NCBI GenBank assembly: GCA_030835125.1
Contig: JAUQWM010000063.1
Span: forward strand, 205,869-269,868
DNA: 64,000 nucleotides
Reading direction: 5' to 3'
Source: Gemmatimonadaceae bacterium
Lineage (GTDB): Bacteria; Gemmatimonadota; Gemmatimonadetes; Gemmatimonadales; Gemmatimonadaceae
Shown in pieces: positions 34,477-45,700 of the stretch. The first letter of the stretch is position 1. The number at the start of each line of letters is the position of its first letter. The position numbers were made by a program, and so were the translations under genes. A model generated the notes under the pieces. It saw only the letters and a program-made list of their open reading frames with translations, ran no database searches and was not told where the DNA came from.

Positions 34477-34569
34477 CGTGACTCGTGACTCGTGATTCGT
34501 GACTCGGCACCGCGGCCCGTCAATTGCCCGGGTTTCTGCCGAGTCACGATTCACGAATCACGAATCACG
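34477..34569. repeat. Facing heptad arrays forming a 33-bp imperfect palindrome (ffh-lon divergent region)
   Basis: Four CGTGACT/CGTGATT units plus CGGCA (34477-34509) face TGCC, GAGTCAC, GATTCAC and two GAATCAC units (34537-34569). The arms pair over 33 bp with three mismatches around a 27-nt loop. The region between 34406 and 34680 holds no gene. Confidence 0.93.
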
Positions 34570-34643
34570 ATTGTATGTTGCTGTCGGCAAAGAGCTTGGG
34601 CCTCCCGCGCTGGTCGGAGCCAGCGGGAGTGGGCAGGTCGTCG

Positions 34644-34678
34644 GTCTCCCATCTCCCGTCTCCCATCTCCCATCTCCC
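34644..34678. repeat. Heptad array of five GTCTCCC/ATCTCCC units before lon
   Basis: Five units end 2 nt before the lon start codon, where a Shine-Dalgarno sequence would normally lie. No purine-rich site is present. Confidence 0.92.
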
Positions 34679-34680
34679 AG

Positions 34681-37143
<2,463 letters not shown>

Positions 37144-38106
37144 GGTTGGGATCCATCGCGGTCGCGGTCCCATAGGCCTGGCGGGCCGCGGCCAGGTCGC
37201 CGCGCCGTTCGGCGATCATGCCGAGGCGCCAGTGGGCCGCCGCCGTCGTCGGCTCGTTAGGGCGCGGTGTGTGGTCGAGGTAGGCGCGCAGCGCCGCCTC
37301 GCCACGGTCCAGTTGCTCGCCCGACTCGGACGCCGTCCGCCCGATCGCGTACCGCACCGTCGCCAGGTCCGCTCGTGACCGCTCGAGGCGCTCCAGCACG
37401 GCCCAGGCGGCTTCCCACTGCTTCCGGGCCAGTTGCACGTTGACGAGCGTGAAGTAGGACGAAGCACTGTCCGGGTACTCCTGCAGCAGGCCTTCATGCA
37501 CGCGGATGAGTTCTGCCGTGTCCTTCGCCACGAACGCCACGTTGCCGAGCGCCATCGCGCCACGGTACGGGTTCAGGCGCGCGATCGCGGCAGCCTCCTC
37601 GCGGGCGCGGCCGACCCCGCCGCCAAGGAATCCCGGCGCGGCGAGGTAGTAGCGCAGGAGACCCTCCCGTGGCGCGATGTACGTGGAATCGAGCGCGACC
37701 GCGCGCTCGAACTCGCCCTTGGTCCGGCGCGCCAGGCCCGGCTGGCGCAGGGGGTTCGCTCGCGATGCCTGCTCGCCGGATGCGCGGCCAAACCAGAAGT
37801 GGAAGATCGCGACGTCGGGCTGCGCCTTCACCGCTCTCTCGAACTCTGCGCCGGCGGCGCCCCATTTCTGCTCTGCGAGCAACCGGCATCCCTTCAGGAA
37901 GGAAGCGCGATGCCCCGATTCGCGTTCGGCGAGCGGTTGCAGGGCCACCAGGTTGGCGGGACGGGGATCGTCCGTCATCCGGAAGCAGGTCCGCTCCAGG
38001 TCCTGCGCCGATCCGCCCTGGGCGCGAAGCGACCCAGGAGCCATCAGCAGGAACAAGGTGATGAGGAAAGCCGGTTGAGATCGCATCGTCAGGATGCTCG
38101 GGTAGT

Positions 38107-38142
38107 CCTCCTGGCCTCTGGCCTGTGGCCTCTGGCCTCCTG
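38107..38142. repeat. Heptad array of CCTCTGG-type units
   Basis: Units CCTCTGG, CCTGTGG, CCTCTGG and CCTCCTG follow a CCTCCTGG octamer. It lies just upstream of the TPR protein start, in the divergent gap to the PqiA-type gene. Confidence 0.8.
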
Positions 38143-38227
38143 TAGTACGCAAGCAGCATACGAATGGTGCCGGAAGTAGCGAGCGCCCTTTCGTCCCTCC
38201 TCGCTTCCCACCATCGTCCACCGCGCG

Positions 38228-38782
38228 ATGCCGAAGCCGCACCAGATCCGGACCCATACCGCTCACCACATGTCCAGCCGGAACATCGTCGCCCTCGTCC
38301 TCACCTGTGTCTCGATCGGCCTGCTGATCCCGGGCCTCACGCAGCCCGTGCTCACGATCGTCGCCAGCATCGACCTGCTGGGGGCCACCCGCGAGATCTT
38401 TCGCCAGACGCAGAGTGTGCTGCAGGCCGTGCGGACCCTGCATGACTCGGGGAACGACTTCGTGGCGGGGCTGATCCTGTTCTTCAGCATCACCGTGCCG
38501 TTCCTGAAGGCGCTCGCCCTGGTGGTGATCCTGTCCATGCGGGAGAGCCTGGGTCGCTATCGCCTCTACCTGTTCGTGCGGTCACTCAGCAAGTGGGCGA
38601 TGGCCGACGTGTTCGCGGTGGGCGTGCTCATCGCCATGCTGGCGGCGAAGGGCACCGAGAACCTGGATGGAATCGCGGGGAGCGGGTTCTATTTCTTCGC
38701 GTCGTACTGCCTGGTTTCCAACCTCGCCTTCCAGATCCTCAAGGTGGAGCCGGTGGCTTCCGGACGCGACGTCACTTCCTGA
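38228..38782 (+). CDS. Paraquat-inducible protein A (PqiA) family membrane protein
   Basis: A 184-residue inner-membrane protein with about four transmembrane helices (approx. 20-40, 78-100, 122-140 and 150-170). The PqiA signature is VRSLSKWAMADVFAVGVLIAMLAA near 118-140. PqiA-type proteins belong to MCE-linked lipid transport complexes; no mce/pqiB gene is adjacent. This is a single-domain version, while classical PqiA has two. The start could be ATG 38228 or ATG 38270. It overlaps the next, convergent gene by 11 bp. Confidence 0.8.
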   Translation: MPKPHQIRTHTAHHMSSRNIVALVLTCVSIGLLIPGLTQPVLTIVASIDLLGATREIFRQTQSVLQAVRTLHDSGNDFVAGLILFFSITVPFLKALALVVILSMRESLGRYRLYLFVRSLSKWAMADVFAVGVLIAMLAAKGTENLDGIAGSGFYFFASYCLVSNLAFQILKVEPVASGRDVTS

Positions 38783-39221
38783 ACGTCGTATCCGGGAAGG
38801 CGACCACCACGATGTTGATCGTGTCCGCGACCAGCGGCTTGAGCGGCACGTGCGCCGGATCGGCGAGAACGGTGATGATGCGATGCGGACCCGGCAGGAC
38901 GCTGTCCCAGTGGAATGACGTCTGCGCCTTGCCGAGGTGGATGACGCCCGTCACGCCCATCGGGATCGGGTTCTCCGGCGATGGCAGGTCGGTGTCCAGG
39001 TACAGGTGATGGTGCGCGGTACCCGGCCGGTTCTCGGCGACTGGTGCAAGCTCGATCCCGCTGACGCCCAGGGTGATGTTGACCGCGCTCCCGACCACCG
39101 TGTCCCCATCCGCTGGGCTCGTGATCGAGACCGTCACGACCGGCGGCGCCGCTTCCTTCGCGCAGGCGACGACCACGAGCAAGCCAAGGAGCCGGGCGCT
39201 GTGCGCCAGCAGTCGAGCCAT
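38772..39221 (-). CDS. DUF4399-type lipoprotein
   Basis: A 149-residue lipoprotein; the lipobox LVVVACAKE gives a modified Cys at residue 20. One beta-rich domain follows, with the characteristic TSPADGDTV, GTAHHHLYLDTDLP, GVTGVIHLGKAQTSFHWDSVLPG and HRIITVLADPAH stretches of the DUF4399 family. The His cluster could bind metal. The cellular role is unknown. The 3' end overlaps the convergent PqiA-type gene. Confidence 0.8.
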   Translation of the reverse strand: MARLLAHSARLLGLLVVVACAKEAAPPVVTVSITSPADGDTVVGSAVNITLGVSGIELAPVAENRPGTAHHHLYLDTDLPSPENPIPMGVTGVIHLGKAQTSFHWDSVLPGPHRIITVLADPAHVPLKPLVADTINIVVVAFPDTTFRK

Positions 39222-39287
39222 TGATCCTCCAGGGGTGTTCCGTCGTCCCGCGTCCGCCTCTGAACGTATCGCACCGGCGGATCGTTG

Positions 39288-39734
39288 TCAGCGCTTGCGC
39301 GCGAGGATGGTGCCCCGGCAGTTGGCGGAACCGCAGTGGCAGGGGTAGCGGCGCTTCGCGGCAGGGGTGTGGCGCTCGGGGAGGATGAACGCGTAGTCGT
39401 AGGCAAGCTCTTCGCCGGTCGCGATGTCCCGGATGCTCTCGATCCAGATCCGGTCGTCCTCGACCACGGCATCGCAATTGGGATCGCAGGAGTGGTTGAT
39501 GAATCGCGCGTCGTTGCCGTCGACCAGGGCATCGATGACGATGTCGTCGTCGATGGCGAAGAGGTACGTGACGTGCCCGACGCCAGGGAGGTCAGGGTAG
39601 CGTTCATCGGCCTCGGCCGGCGTGATGCGCGCGCCCGCGTACTCGATGAGCCGTGTGCCGGCGGCGATGGGCCGCGTGGCGAAGGCGCCTAGTCCGTGCA
39701 TGGGTGACGCGCGGATCTCGAACGGTGGGGACAT
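39288..39734 (-). CDS. SET-domain lysine methyltransferase-like protein
   Basis: A compact 148-residue SET protein. The pseudoknot motif FINHSCDPNC is at 79-87, the catalytic Tyr is in EELAYDY (about 109-115) and a post-SET zinc knuckle has Cys132, Cys134 and Cys139 together with Cys87. The N-terminal strand reads FEIRASPMHGLGAFATRPI. SET enzymes methylate protein lysines with SAM; bacterial examples act on ribosomal or DNA-binding proteins or on host histones. The substrate here is unknown. All key residues appear intact, so it is likely active. Confidence 0.88.
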   Translation of the reverse strand: MSPPFEIRASPMHGLGAFATRPIAAGTRLIEYAGARITPAEADERYPDLPGVGHVTYLFAIDDDIVIDALVDGNDARFINHSCDPNCDAVVEDDRIWIESIRDIATGEELAYDYAFILPERHTPAAKRRYPCHCGSANCRGTILARKR

Positions 39735-39802
39735 GGGTGCAAGCTACGTGAATCGCGCGGAACGACACGTGGACGGGGGAAGTCCGGCGGACCGGGGGTT
39801 CC

Positions 39803-39830
39803 GAGTCACGATTCACGATTTGCGAATCAC
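39803..39830. repeat. Heptad tract of GAGTCAC/GATTCAC units
   Basis: Units GAGTCAC, GATTCAC, GATTTGC and GAATCAC lie in the divergent gap between the SET gene and the propeller gene. Same family as at 8189 and 34537. Confidence 0.8.
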
Positions 39831-39936
39831 GCCGGGTCGCGAACGCGTGTTCGGCCGGGCTGCCGCGCGCCGCCGGGACTCGTGGCGCCCGTCTGGTCAC
39901 GGCAACGCTTCGTTCCTGTGGCGTGACTGTAGTCGT

Positions 39937-41061
39937 ATGATCTGCGCCGCCATGCTGCTCGCCGTCGTCCCGGCCATCCAGGACCGCGTTCCCGAGGTGA
40001 CGCTCGGTGCGAAAGTCGCCGCCATCTCCGAGCCCTTCAGCGGTGCCATGGGCCTGGCGGAACTGCCCGATGGCCGCGTCATCGTGAGCGACCGTGTCGA
40101 GCAGGTGTTCGCCCTCGCCGACTTCGCGACGGGGCAGCGTCGGACCATCGGGCGCAACGGGACGGGCCCGAACGAGTACCTGACGCCATTCGGGCCGACC
40201 AGGTGGCGCGGGGACACGTTGCTCGGTTACGACCCGAACAACCGCCGCTACCTGCGCATCACACCAGAAGGCGCGATCGCCGGGGCCATCGCCTTCCCGG
40301 ATACCCGCGGCAGCGGCGTCACCGGCTGGGCCACTCCCCGCGGCGTCGACTCACAGGGCCGCGTCTACTGGGACATGCCCATCATCGAGATGCAGCCCGT
40401 GGTGAAGCGCTCGATGAAGGCGCGACTGGTTCGGTGGCTGCCGGGCGCGGGCACGCCCGAAGTCGCGCTTGAGTTTGCTGATCACGGACAGTTCGAGCAT
40501 GAGTTCCGCTACCGCCCGATGCCGCAGACGGACGCCTGGGTGGTCGGTTCCGATGGGCGCATCGGAGTCCTCTCGGCCGCCGAATACCGGCTCCGCTGGT
40601 TCAAGGATGGCGCCGTCGTCGAGACGGGGCCGGCCATACCCTTTACGCCAACGCGCCTCAATGCGGCAGAGCGCGATGCGTTTCGGGCGCAGAAGATGCT
40701 CGAGCCGGCCGCGGGCGGGTCAATGAACGGCGCGCGCCCCTCGGCGAACCGCCCGTCGCTGGAGCAGGTGAAGGCGGCGTGGCCTGATTCGATCTTCCCC
40801 GCGGCGATGCCGCCGTTCGAGATCAACGGTGCGCTGGTGTCGCCGAGTGGCGAGATCTGGGTTCGCCGTACCGGCCCGGCGTCGGCGCCGTCAGCGCGGG
40901 TGGACATCCTCGATCCGCGAGGTCACCTGAAGGCGACGCTGCGCCTGCCGGCACGAACGAAGCTCTTCGCCTTGGGTGCGCGCGGGGTCTACCTGCTCAG
41001 GACGGACGATGACGGGTTCCAGGCCCTGGAGCGGTACGCCTATCCGGCCATGCCTCGCTAG
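39937..41061 (+). CDS. Secreted beta-propeller (6-bladed NHL-like) protein
   Basis: A 374-residue protein with a short signal peptide (MICAAMLLAVVPA). The rest has repeated four-strand blades with turns such as GLAELPDGRVIVSD, ATGQRRTIGRNGTGPNEY, WRGDTLLGYDPNNRRYLRI and GVDSQGRVYWD. This is the pattern of NHL/6-bladed propellers common in Gemmatimonadota and Bacteroidota, usually extracytoplasmic. No catalytic residues are assignable. ATG 39937 is set by the signal peptide; upstream codons overlap the SET gene on the other strand. Confidence 0.7.
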   Translation: MICAAMLLAVVPAIQDRVPEVTLGAKVAAISEPFSGAMGLAELPDGRVIVSDRVEQVFALADFATGQRRTIGRNGTGPNEYLTPFGPTRWRGDTLLGYDPNNRRYLRITPEGAIAGAIAFPDTRGSGVTGWATPRGVDSQGRVYWDMPIIEMQPVVKRSMKARLVRWLPGAGTPEVALEFADHGQFEHEFRYRPMPQTDAWVVGSDGRIGVLSAAEYRLRWFKDGAVVETGPAIPFTPTRLNAAERDAFRAQKMLEPAAGGSMNGARPSANRPSLEQVKAAWPDSIFPAAMPPFEINGALVSPSGEIWVRRTGPASAPSARVDILDPRGHLKATLRLPARTKLFALGARGVYLLRTDDDGFQALERYAYPAMPR

Positions 41062-41081
41062 CCTCACTCGATCCGCGGATC

Positions 41082-42428
41082 CTACAACAGACCGCCCAGC
41101 AGGTAGAGCAGCATCCCGGCCAGCCCGCCCACCAGCGTCCCGTTGATGCGGATGAACTGCAGGTCGCGACCGATGGCCAGCTCGATGCGCCGCGAGGTGG
41201 CGATGGGGTCCCAGCGCTTCACCGTCGTCGCGATCAAGGCACCGACCTCGTCCTGGTACCGCTCGATCACCGAGATGGCGGCGTCCACGATCCACTGGTC
41301 GATCCTGGCCATCAGCGCCGGGTCGGACTGGATGGCCTGGCCCAGCCCGCGCAGGCCGCGCTCGATGGCCTCGGTGTTCACCTCGTCGGGCGAATCCGCA
41401 TAACGCGCGAGCGCGGTCTTGGTGTCGCGCCAGATGGCGCCCGACAGCTGCCGCACCGCCTCCGCACTCAGGACCTCCTCCTTGATCTTCTCGGCCTTGA
41501 GGATCACCTCGGGCGAGGCCTGGAGCCTGACGATGAACTCGTCGATGGCGGTGTCGAACCGGATGCGCAGCGGGTGCTCCGGGTTCTCATTGACGTCGCG
41601 CAGCGTGGCCTCGAGCGCGTCCACGATCCGCTTCGTGATCCGCTCGTCCACCGCGCCGGGGACCCACCACGGCGACTCCTTGTCCACCCGCTCCCGGATC
41701 AGGTCCTGGTTCTCCGTCAGGCCCTTCGCGGTGAGCCGGATGACCTGGTCGAGCAGGGCCTGGTGGCGGTTGTCGGCGGTGAGCAGGGCGAGGAACTTCC
41801 CGATCAGAGGGGCCACCGGCGTCTGCCGCACCCGGTTCAGCAGCGCGTTGCCGATGAGGGCATCGATGTCCTCGTCCTTGAGCACGCCGGCCCCGGCCGA
41901 CGCCGCCCTGGCCAGCTGACGCGCCACCGACCGTGCCGACTCCGGCTCCATCAGCCACGCCGACAGGCGCTCGGCGGGCCGCAGCGTCGCCAGGCGCTGG
42001 GCGATGACGTCCTTGTTCAGGAAGTTGCGCTGGACGAACTGGCCTAACGTGATCCCGACCCGGTCCTTGCGCGCGGGAATGATGGCCGTGTGGGGAATGG
42101 GGATCCCCATGGGATGCTTGAAGAGCGCGGTCACGGCGAACCAGTCCGCGAGCGCGCCCACCATCGACGCTTCGGCGGTCGCGATGACGATGCCGAGCCA
42201 GGGATAACGGCTCTCGAACAGCTTCGCCACGATGAAGACGATGGACGCGAGGACGAGGAGGCTGGTGGCCCAGGCCTTCATTCTCCTCAGCGCGCGTTCG
42301 CGTTCCTCGTCCTCACCAGGACGAAGGGAGATCGGGGCTGTCAGGGAATCGCTGCGTGCTGATTGCTGCCTGCTGCTGCTGCCGCTGCGTGCTGGGGCTG
42401 GTGCTGGGTCGCCCGGTGAGGCGCTCAT
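41082..42428 (-). CDS. DUF445 family membrane protein
   Basis: A 448-residue protein. The family core starts with a transmembrane segment (MKAWATSLLVLASIVFIVAKL, about 50-70) and the diagnostic ASMVGALADWFAVTALFKHPMGIPIPHTAIIP at 85-116. A long helical region follows and the protein ends in a hydrophobic hairpin (TLVGGLAGMLLYLLGGLL). Function unknown; the family is linked to envelope stability. ATG 42428, four bases after the upstream stop, is preferred. The first 49 residues are disordered and encoded partly by GCTG-type heptads; ATG 42281 is the alternative. One TTA codon is in CGTTAGGC (42042-42049). Confidence 0.82.
   Translation of the reverse strand: MSASPGDPAPAPARSGSSSRQQSARSDSLTAPISLRPGEDEERERALRRMKAWATSLLVLASIVFIVAKLFESRYPWLGIVIATAEASMVGALADWFAVTALFKHPMGIPIPHTAIIPARKDRVGITLGQFVQRNFLNKDVIAQRLATLRPAERLSAWLMEPESARSVARQLARAASAGAGVLKDEDIDALIGNALLNRVRQTPVAPLIGKFLALLTADNRHQALLDQVIRLTAKGLTENQDLIRERVDKESPWWVPGAVDERITKRIVDALEATLRDVNENPEHPLRIRFDTAIDEFIVRLQASPEVILKAEKIKEEVLSAEAVRQLSGAIWRDTKTALARYADSPDEVNTEAIERGLRGLGQAIQSDPALMARIDQWIVDAAISVIERYQDEVGALIATTVKRWDPIATSRRIELAIGRDLQFIRINGTLVGGLAGMLLYLLGGLL
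42351..42410. repeat. GCTGCGT-type repeat, related to that at 50129
   Basis: Units GCTGCGT, GCTGATT, GCTGCCT and GCTGCTG are followed by GCTGCGT and GCTGGGG. This roughly 60-bp segment is closely similar to 50129-50190. Here it falls in the N-terminal coding part of the DUF445 gene. Confidence 0.8.
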
Positions 42429-42432
42429 TTCC

Positions 42433-43680
42433 CTAGTCGCGCAGGGTGACGCGCGCGAGGTCGGTCAGGCGCGGCGACACACCGCCGGGGGCATCCGTGA
42501 ACAACACCACGGGCCGGCCGCCGATATCGCCGATCGACATCAGGTAGGTCCGGCCGTCCGCCGAGTAGGTCCGCGTCGTCTGCGAGGCGGACCCGGGCCG
42601 GATCGCACCGTGGCGCTTGATCAGGGCCATGTCGAGCATGTCGAAGAATTCGGCGGCGTCGATCGACGTGTCCCAGACCGTCACCCAGGTCAGCGCGTCG
42701 CCGCGCGGCGTCTCGATGAGCTGGTACCGGTCACCGTCCCAGCCGGCGGCCCCGCGGACCGCCGACGACTGGTCGCGCAGGTACTCGAACAGCAGGATCC
42801 GCGTCTCGAACTCGCCGAGGTTGTTCTCGTAGGCCACCTTGCCCGTCGCCGGGGCTGGCAGCACGACCGTCGTCGGCTCGTCAGGCGTCTTGAAGTACAG
42901 GTCGGGATGGATCAGCTGCTCGGTGGACTGCGGCATGCGCGCGAACGGCGACTGCCCGGGCGCCTCGGTCTTGAACCGGCGCATGAACTCGGCACCGGTG
43001 AGGTACGGAAAGAGCAGCGTCTCCTGCAGGATCGTCGGCGCCGAGGCGAAGACCGGCATCGAGCCCTGCATCTCGCGGATGAGCTGGCGGACCTTCTCCC
43101 ACCCGCCGGGCATGGCGGTGATCGCGTTGTCCGACCCGATCATCGAACCGATCTGTTCCAGGGTCGCCTGCCCTTCGACGATCGACTGTCCCGTCGTCAG
43201 GCGATCGTTGTCGGTGCGTGCCTGCTGCAGCGAGTCGAGGTTGAAGTGCTGGTCCTGCAGCGCGTGCACCAGCTCGTGGGCGATCGTGATCCCCGTGACC
43301 TGTTCGTCACCGCCCTGCACCACGTACAGCGTCTTGGCCCTGGGATCGTAGTACCCCGCCACCTGCTCGGTCAGGAGTTCGAGCATGAACCCGCGCAGGT
43401 CCATCGAGGCGGGAATGAGCGCAAATCGCTTGTAGGCGCGTTCCATCCCCGACAGCTCCGAGGCCGGCAGCTCGTCGTTGAAGCGCCGCTCGAGGAATGC
43501 ACGCACCGAGTCCCGCGTCTGCTCCTCGAGCCGTGGCGGTGTGATGAACTTCAGGCCGGTGGCCTGCTCGATCTCCGGGACCGCCTCGCGGACCTTGTCG
43601 GCGTACGGGCCTTCGCTGGCGTCACCGCGGCCGCACGCCGCGACGAGCGCGAGCGCCGCGAGCCTCGTCAGGCGGCCCAT
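42433..43680 (-). CDS. HExxH metalloprotease-like lipoprotein
   Basis: A 415-residue lipoprotein: the lipobox LVAACGRG gives a modified Cys at residue 16. The zincin motif TIAHELVHALQDQHF at 132-146 supplies two His and the catalytic Glu136. Glu169 in SIVEGQATL is well placed as the third ligand, as in gluzincins. The rest is helical with a beta-rich C-terminal part. It probably acts on envelope proteins on the outer side. Its ATG lies 13 bp inside the preceding AAA+ gene, so the two are coupled; it is followed by the DUF445 gene after 4 bp. The family is not named with certainty. Confidence 0.78.
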   Translation of the reverse strand: MGRLTRLAALALVAACGRGDASEGPYADKVREAVPEIEQATGLKFITPPRLEEQTRDSVRAFLERRFNDELPASELSGMERAYKRFALIPASMDLRGFMLELLTEQVAGYYDPRAKTLYVVQGGDEQVTGITIAHELVHALQDQHFNLDSLQQARTDNDRLTTGQSIVEGQATLEQIGSMIGSDNAITAMPGGWEKVRQLIREMQGSMPVFASAPTILQETLLFPYLTGAEFMRRFKTEAPGQSPFARMPQSTEQLIHPDLYFKTPDEPTTVVLPAPATGKVAYENNLGEFETRILLFEYLRDQSSAVRGAAGWDGDRYQLIETPRGDALTWVTVWDTSIDAAEFFDMLDMALIKRHGAIRPGSASQTTRTYSADGRTYLMSIGDIGGRPVVLFTDAPGGVSPRLTDLARVTLRD

Positions 43681-44840
43681 GTGACCTCCCGGCCCGTCGA
43701 CACGGCCACCACCCGCGCCACGTCGATCCCCCGCACCACGATCCCTTCCTGCATCAATGCCTCCGCCAGTTCGGTTTCGACCGCGCCCAGCGTCACGGGC
43801 ACGGGGTCCTCGACCACCGGGGCCTCCGCCGGGCTGGCCGGCGGCGCCGGTGCCGGCTTGCGGGCCGGTTCTGCCGGCTTCGGGGGCGGCCCCCCGATGA
43901 ATATCGCCTCCAGCTCGGCGCCGAACTGCTCCAGCGCCGCCATCCCGCTGTCGATCGGGTCCTCCTGCGTCACCGGCTGGTCGTTCGCCACCCCGCGGCC
44001 GGCCGGCTGGCCGCGCAGCAGTTCGCGGCGCCGGCGGATGAGCCGCTCGGCCCTGGGCGAGTAGCGGGCGATGGCGTGCGTGTGCGCACACGCTTCGTCG
44101 AGCACGTCGATGGCGCGATCGGGCCGGCGGCGGTCCGTCTGGTGGATGTCGGTCAGGTCCACGGCCGCGCGCATCGACTCGTCCGAAATGAGCACGTTGT
44201 GGTGCCGCTCCAGCCGTTCCTGTCGCGCCCGGAGGATGTCGAGCGTCTCCGACGACGACAACTCGTGCACCGTGACGCGCTGGAAGCGCCGTTCCAGTGC
44301 CGGATCGGCCCGCACCCACCGGTCGTATTCATCGTCGGTCGTCGCGCCAATCACGCGGAAGTCGCCGCGCACCAGCGCGGGCTTGAGCATGTTCGCCGCA
44401 TCCATGGCCACGCCCATCGCCGTCCCCTGTCCGATGAGGTTGTGCAGCTCATCGATGAACAGGATCACGTCGGGACGTGCCCGCGTCTCCTCGACCAAGG
44501 CACGGATCCGTTCCTCGTACTGGCCGCGATACGTCGTCCCGGCCAGCAGCGACACGTGGTCCACCGCGAGCACCTTCGCGTTCCGCAGCGACAGCGGCAC
44601 GTCGCCGGTGGCGAGCCGCATCGCCAGCCCCTCGGCGATCGCCGTCTTCCCGACGCCGGCGGGCCCGACGAGCGCCGGGTTGTTCTTGCCGTGACGGAGC
44701 AGGATGTCGATGACGCGGGCGATCTCCGCCTCGCGGGCGCGAACCGGCTCGAGCTTGCCGGCGCGGGCCTCGACGGTGAGGTCGCGGGCGAAACGGGCGA
44801 GCGCGCCGGTGATCGGGCGCGAAAGGTCATTGTCGGTCAC
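43668..44840 (-). CDS. Single-module Clp-type (ClpA/ClpB D1-like) AAA+ ATPase
   Basis: A 390-residue ATPase. It contains one AAA+ module only: Walker A GPAGVGKT at 59-66, pore loop GTTYRGQYE near 101-109, Walker B VILFIDELHNL at 125-135 and the arginine-finger region VRADPALERRFQRV. It resembles D1 of ClpA/B/C, but the N-domain, middle domain and second AAA module are missing. A Pro/Ala-rich linker (about 290-330) leads to a short C-terminal domain (VETELAEALMQEGIVVRGIDVARVVAVSTGREV). GTG 44840 overlaps the prepilin peptidase stop by 4 bp (GTGA). Possible roles are substrate unfolding for a partner or complex remodelling. Confidence 0.82.
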   Translation of the reverse strand: MTDNDLSRPITGALARFARDLTVEARAGKLEPVRAREAEIARVIDILLRHGKNNPALVGPAGVGKTAIAEGLAMRLATGDVPLSLRNAKVLAVDHVSLLAGTTYRGQYEERIRALVEETRARPDVILFIDELHNLIGQGTAMGVAMDAANMLKPALVRGDFRVIGATTDDEYDRWVRADPALERRFQRVTVHELSSSETLDILRARQERLERHHNVLISDESMRAAVDLTDIHQTDRRRPDRAIDVLDEACAHTHAIARYSPRAERLIRRRRELLRGQPAGRGVANDQPVTQEDPIDSGMAALEQFGAELEAIFIGGPPPKPAEPARKPAPAPPASPAEAPVVEDPVPVTLGAVETELAEALMQEGIVVRGIDVARVVAVSTGREVTWAA

Positions 44841-45700
44841 GACACTCCCAGCATTTGGCCGACGTACCAGTCCATGATTCTCTGACCGAAAACCAACGCC
44901 AGCACCGCGGCCGGCGCAAGAAAAACCCCGAACGGCACGTTGGGCAGGGATGGCTTCTCCGCCCCCAGGGGCAGTTCGATCTGCGGCGTCTCCCTGACGC
45001 CCCGCAGTCGAACCACGGGATACACCACGAACAGGAACACTGCCGCCCCAACGGCGGCCCCGAGGAAGATCACCAGGAGCGATCGGGCGGGTCCGAGCGC
45101 GGCGCCCACGACCGCCATCAGCGTGACGTCGCCAAAGCCCATCGCTTCCCTCCGGAGGATGACCTCGCCCAGCCAGCCAATGATGGCGATGGCGCCCGCT
45201 CCGGCGCAGGCACCGACGACCGCATCCCACGGCATGGCAAACGGCGTCACCTCACCGCGGGCGCCGCTCCACACGGCCGTGGCCAGCACGAACACCAGCC
45301 CGAAGACGGTGAATCCGTCCGGGATGAGGTAGTGCCTGGCGTCGGTGACGGCGATTCCCAGCATGACGGTGCCGAAGATGGCGACACGCACGGCGGTGAA
45401 CGTGGGACCGAAGGCCCACGCCGAAAGCACCCACCCCAGTGCGACCGCCAGTTCGACGGCAGGATACTCTACGGAAATGGACGCCCGGCAGTTCCGGCAC
45501 TTCCCGCGCAGCTGGATCCAGCCGACGATCGGCACGTTGTCGTACCACCGGATCGGCGTTTCACAACGCGGACACCGGGACGGCGGACTGATGACGGACA
45601 GTTCGTGCGGCCACCGCGCGACACAGACGTTGAGGAACGAGCCGATGCTGGCGCCGATGATGAAGAACGCGAGCGAGACCGGCCACTCGGCGATCATCAT
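44837..45700 (-). CDS. pilD: Prepilin peptidase (A24 family)
   Basis: A 287-residue polytopic inner-membrane aspartyl protease/methylase that cleaves type IV prepilin and pseudopilin leaders. The N-terminal cytoplasmic loop has two CxxC pairs (C43, C46, C68, C71) for zinc. Catalytic aspartates are D120 in VTDARHYLIPD and D191 in GFGDV. About eight hydrophobic helices are visible. No pilin or pil assembly gene is adjacent. The stop overlaps the AAA+ gene start, and its own start overlaps the SpoU methyltransferase stop by 4 bp. Confidence 0.93.
   Translation of the reverse strand: MMIAEWPVSLAFFIIGASIGSFLNVCVARWPHELSVISPPSRCPRCETPIRWYDNVPIVGWIQLRGKCRNCRASISVEYPAVELAVALGWVLSAWAFGPTFTAVRVAIFGTVMLGIAVTDARHYLIPDGFTVFGLVFVLATAVWSGARGEVTPFAMPWDAVVGACAGAGAIAIIGWLGEVILRREAMGFGDVTLMAVVGAALGPARSLLVIFLGAAVGAAVFLFVVYPVVRLRGVRETPQIELPLGAEKPSLPNVPFGVFLAPAAVLALVFGQRIMDWYVGQMLGVS

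Noticed and set aside
43668..44840. Full-length ClpB/ClpC chaperone.
   Set aside because: Only one AAA+ module is present; no second module or middle domain is found in any frame nearby.
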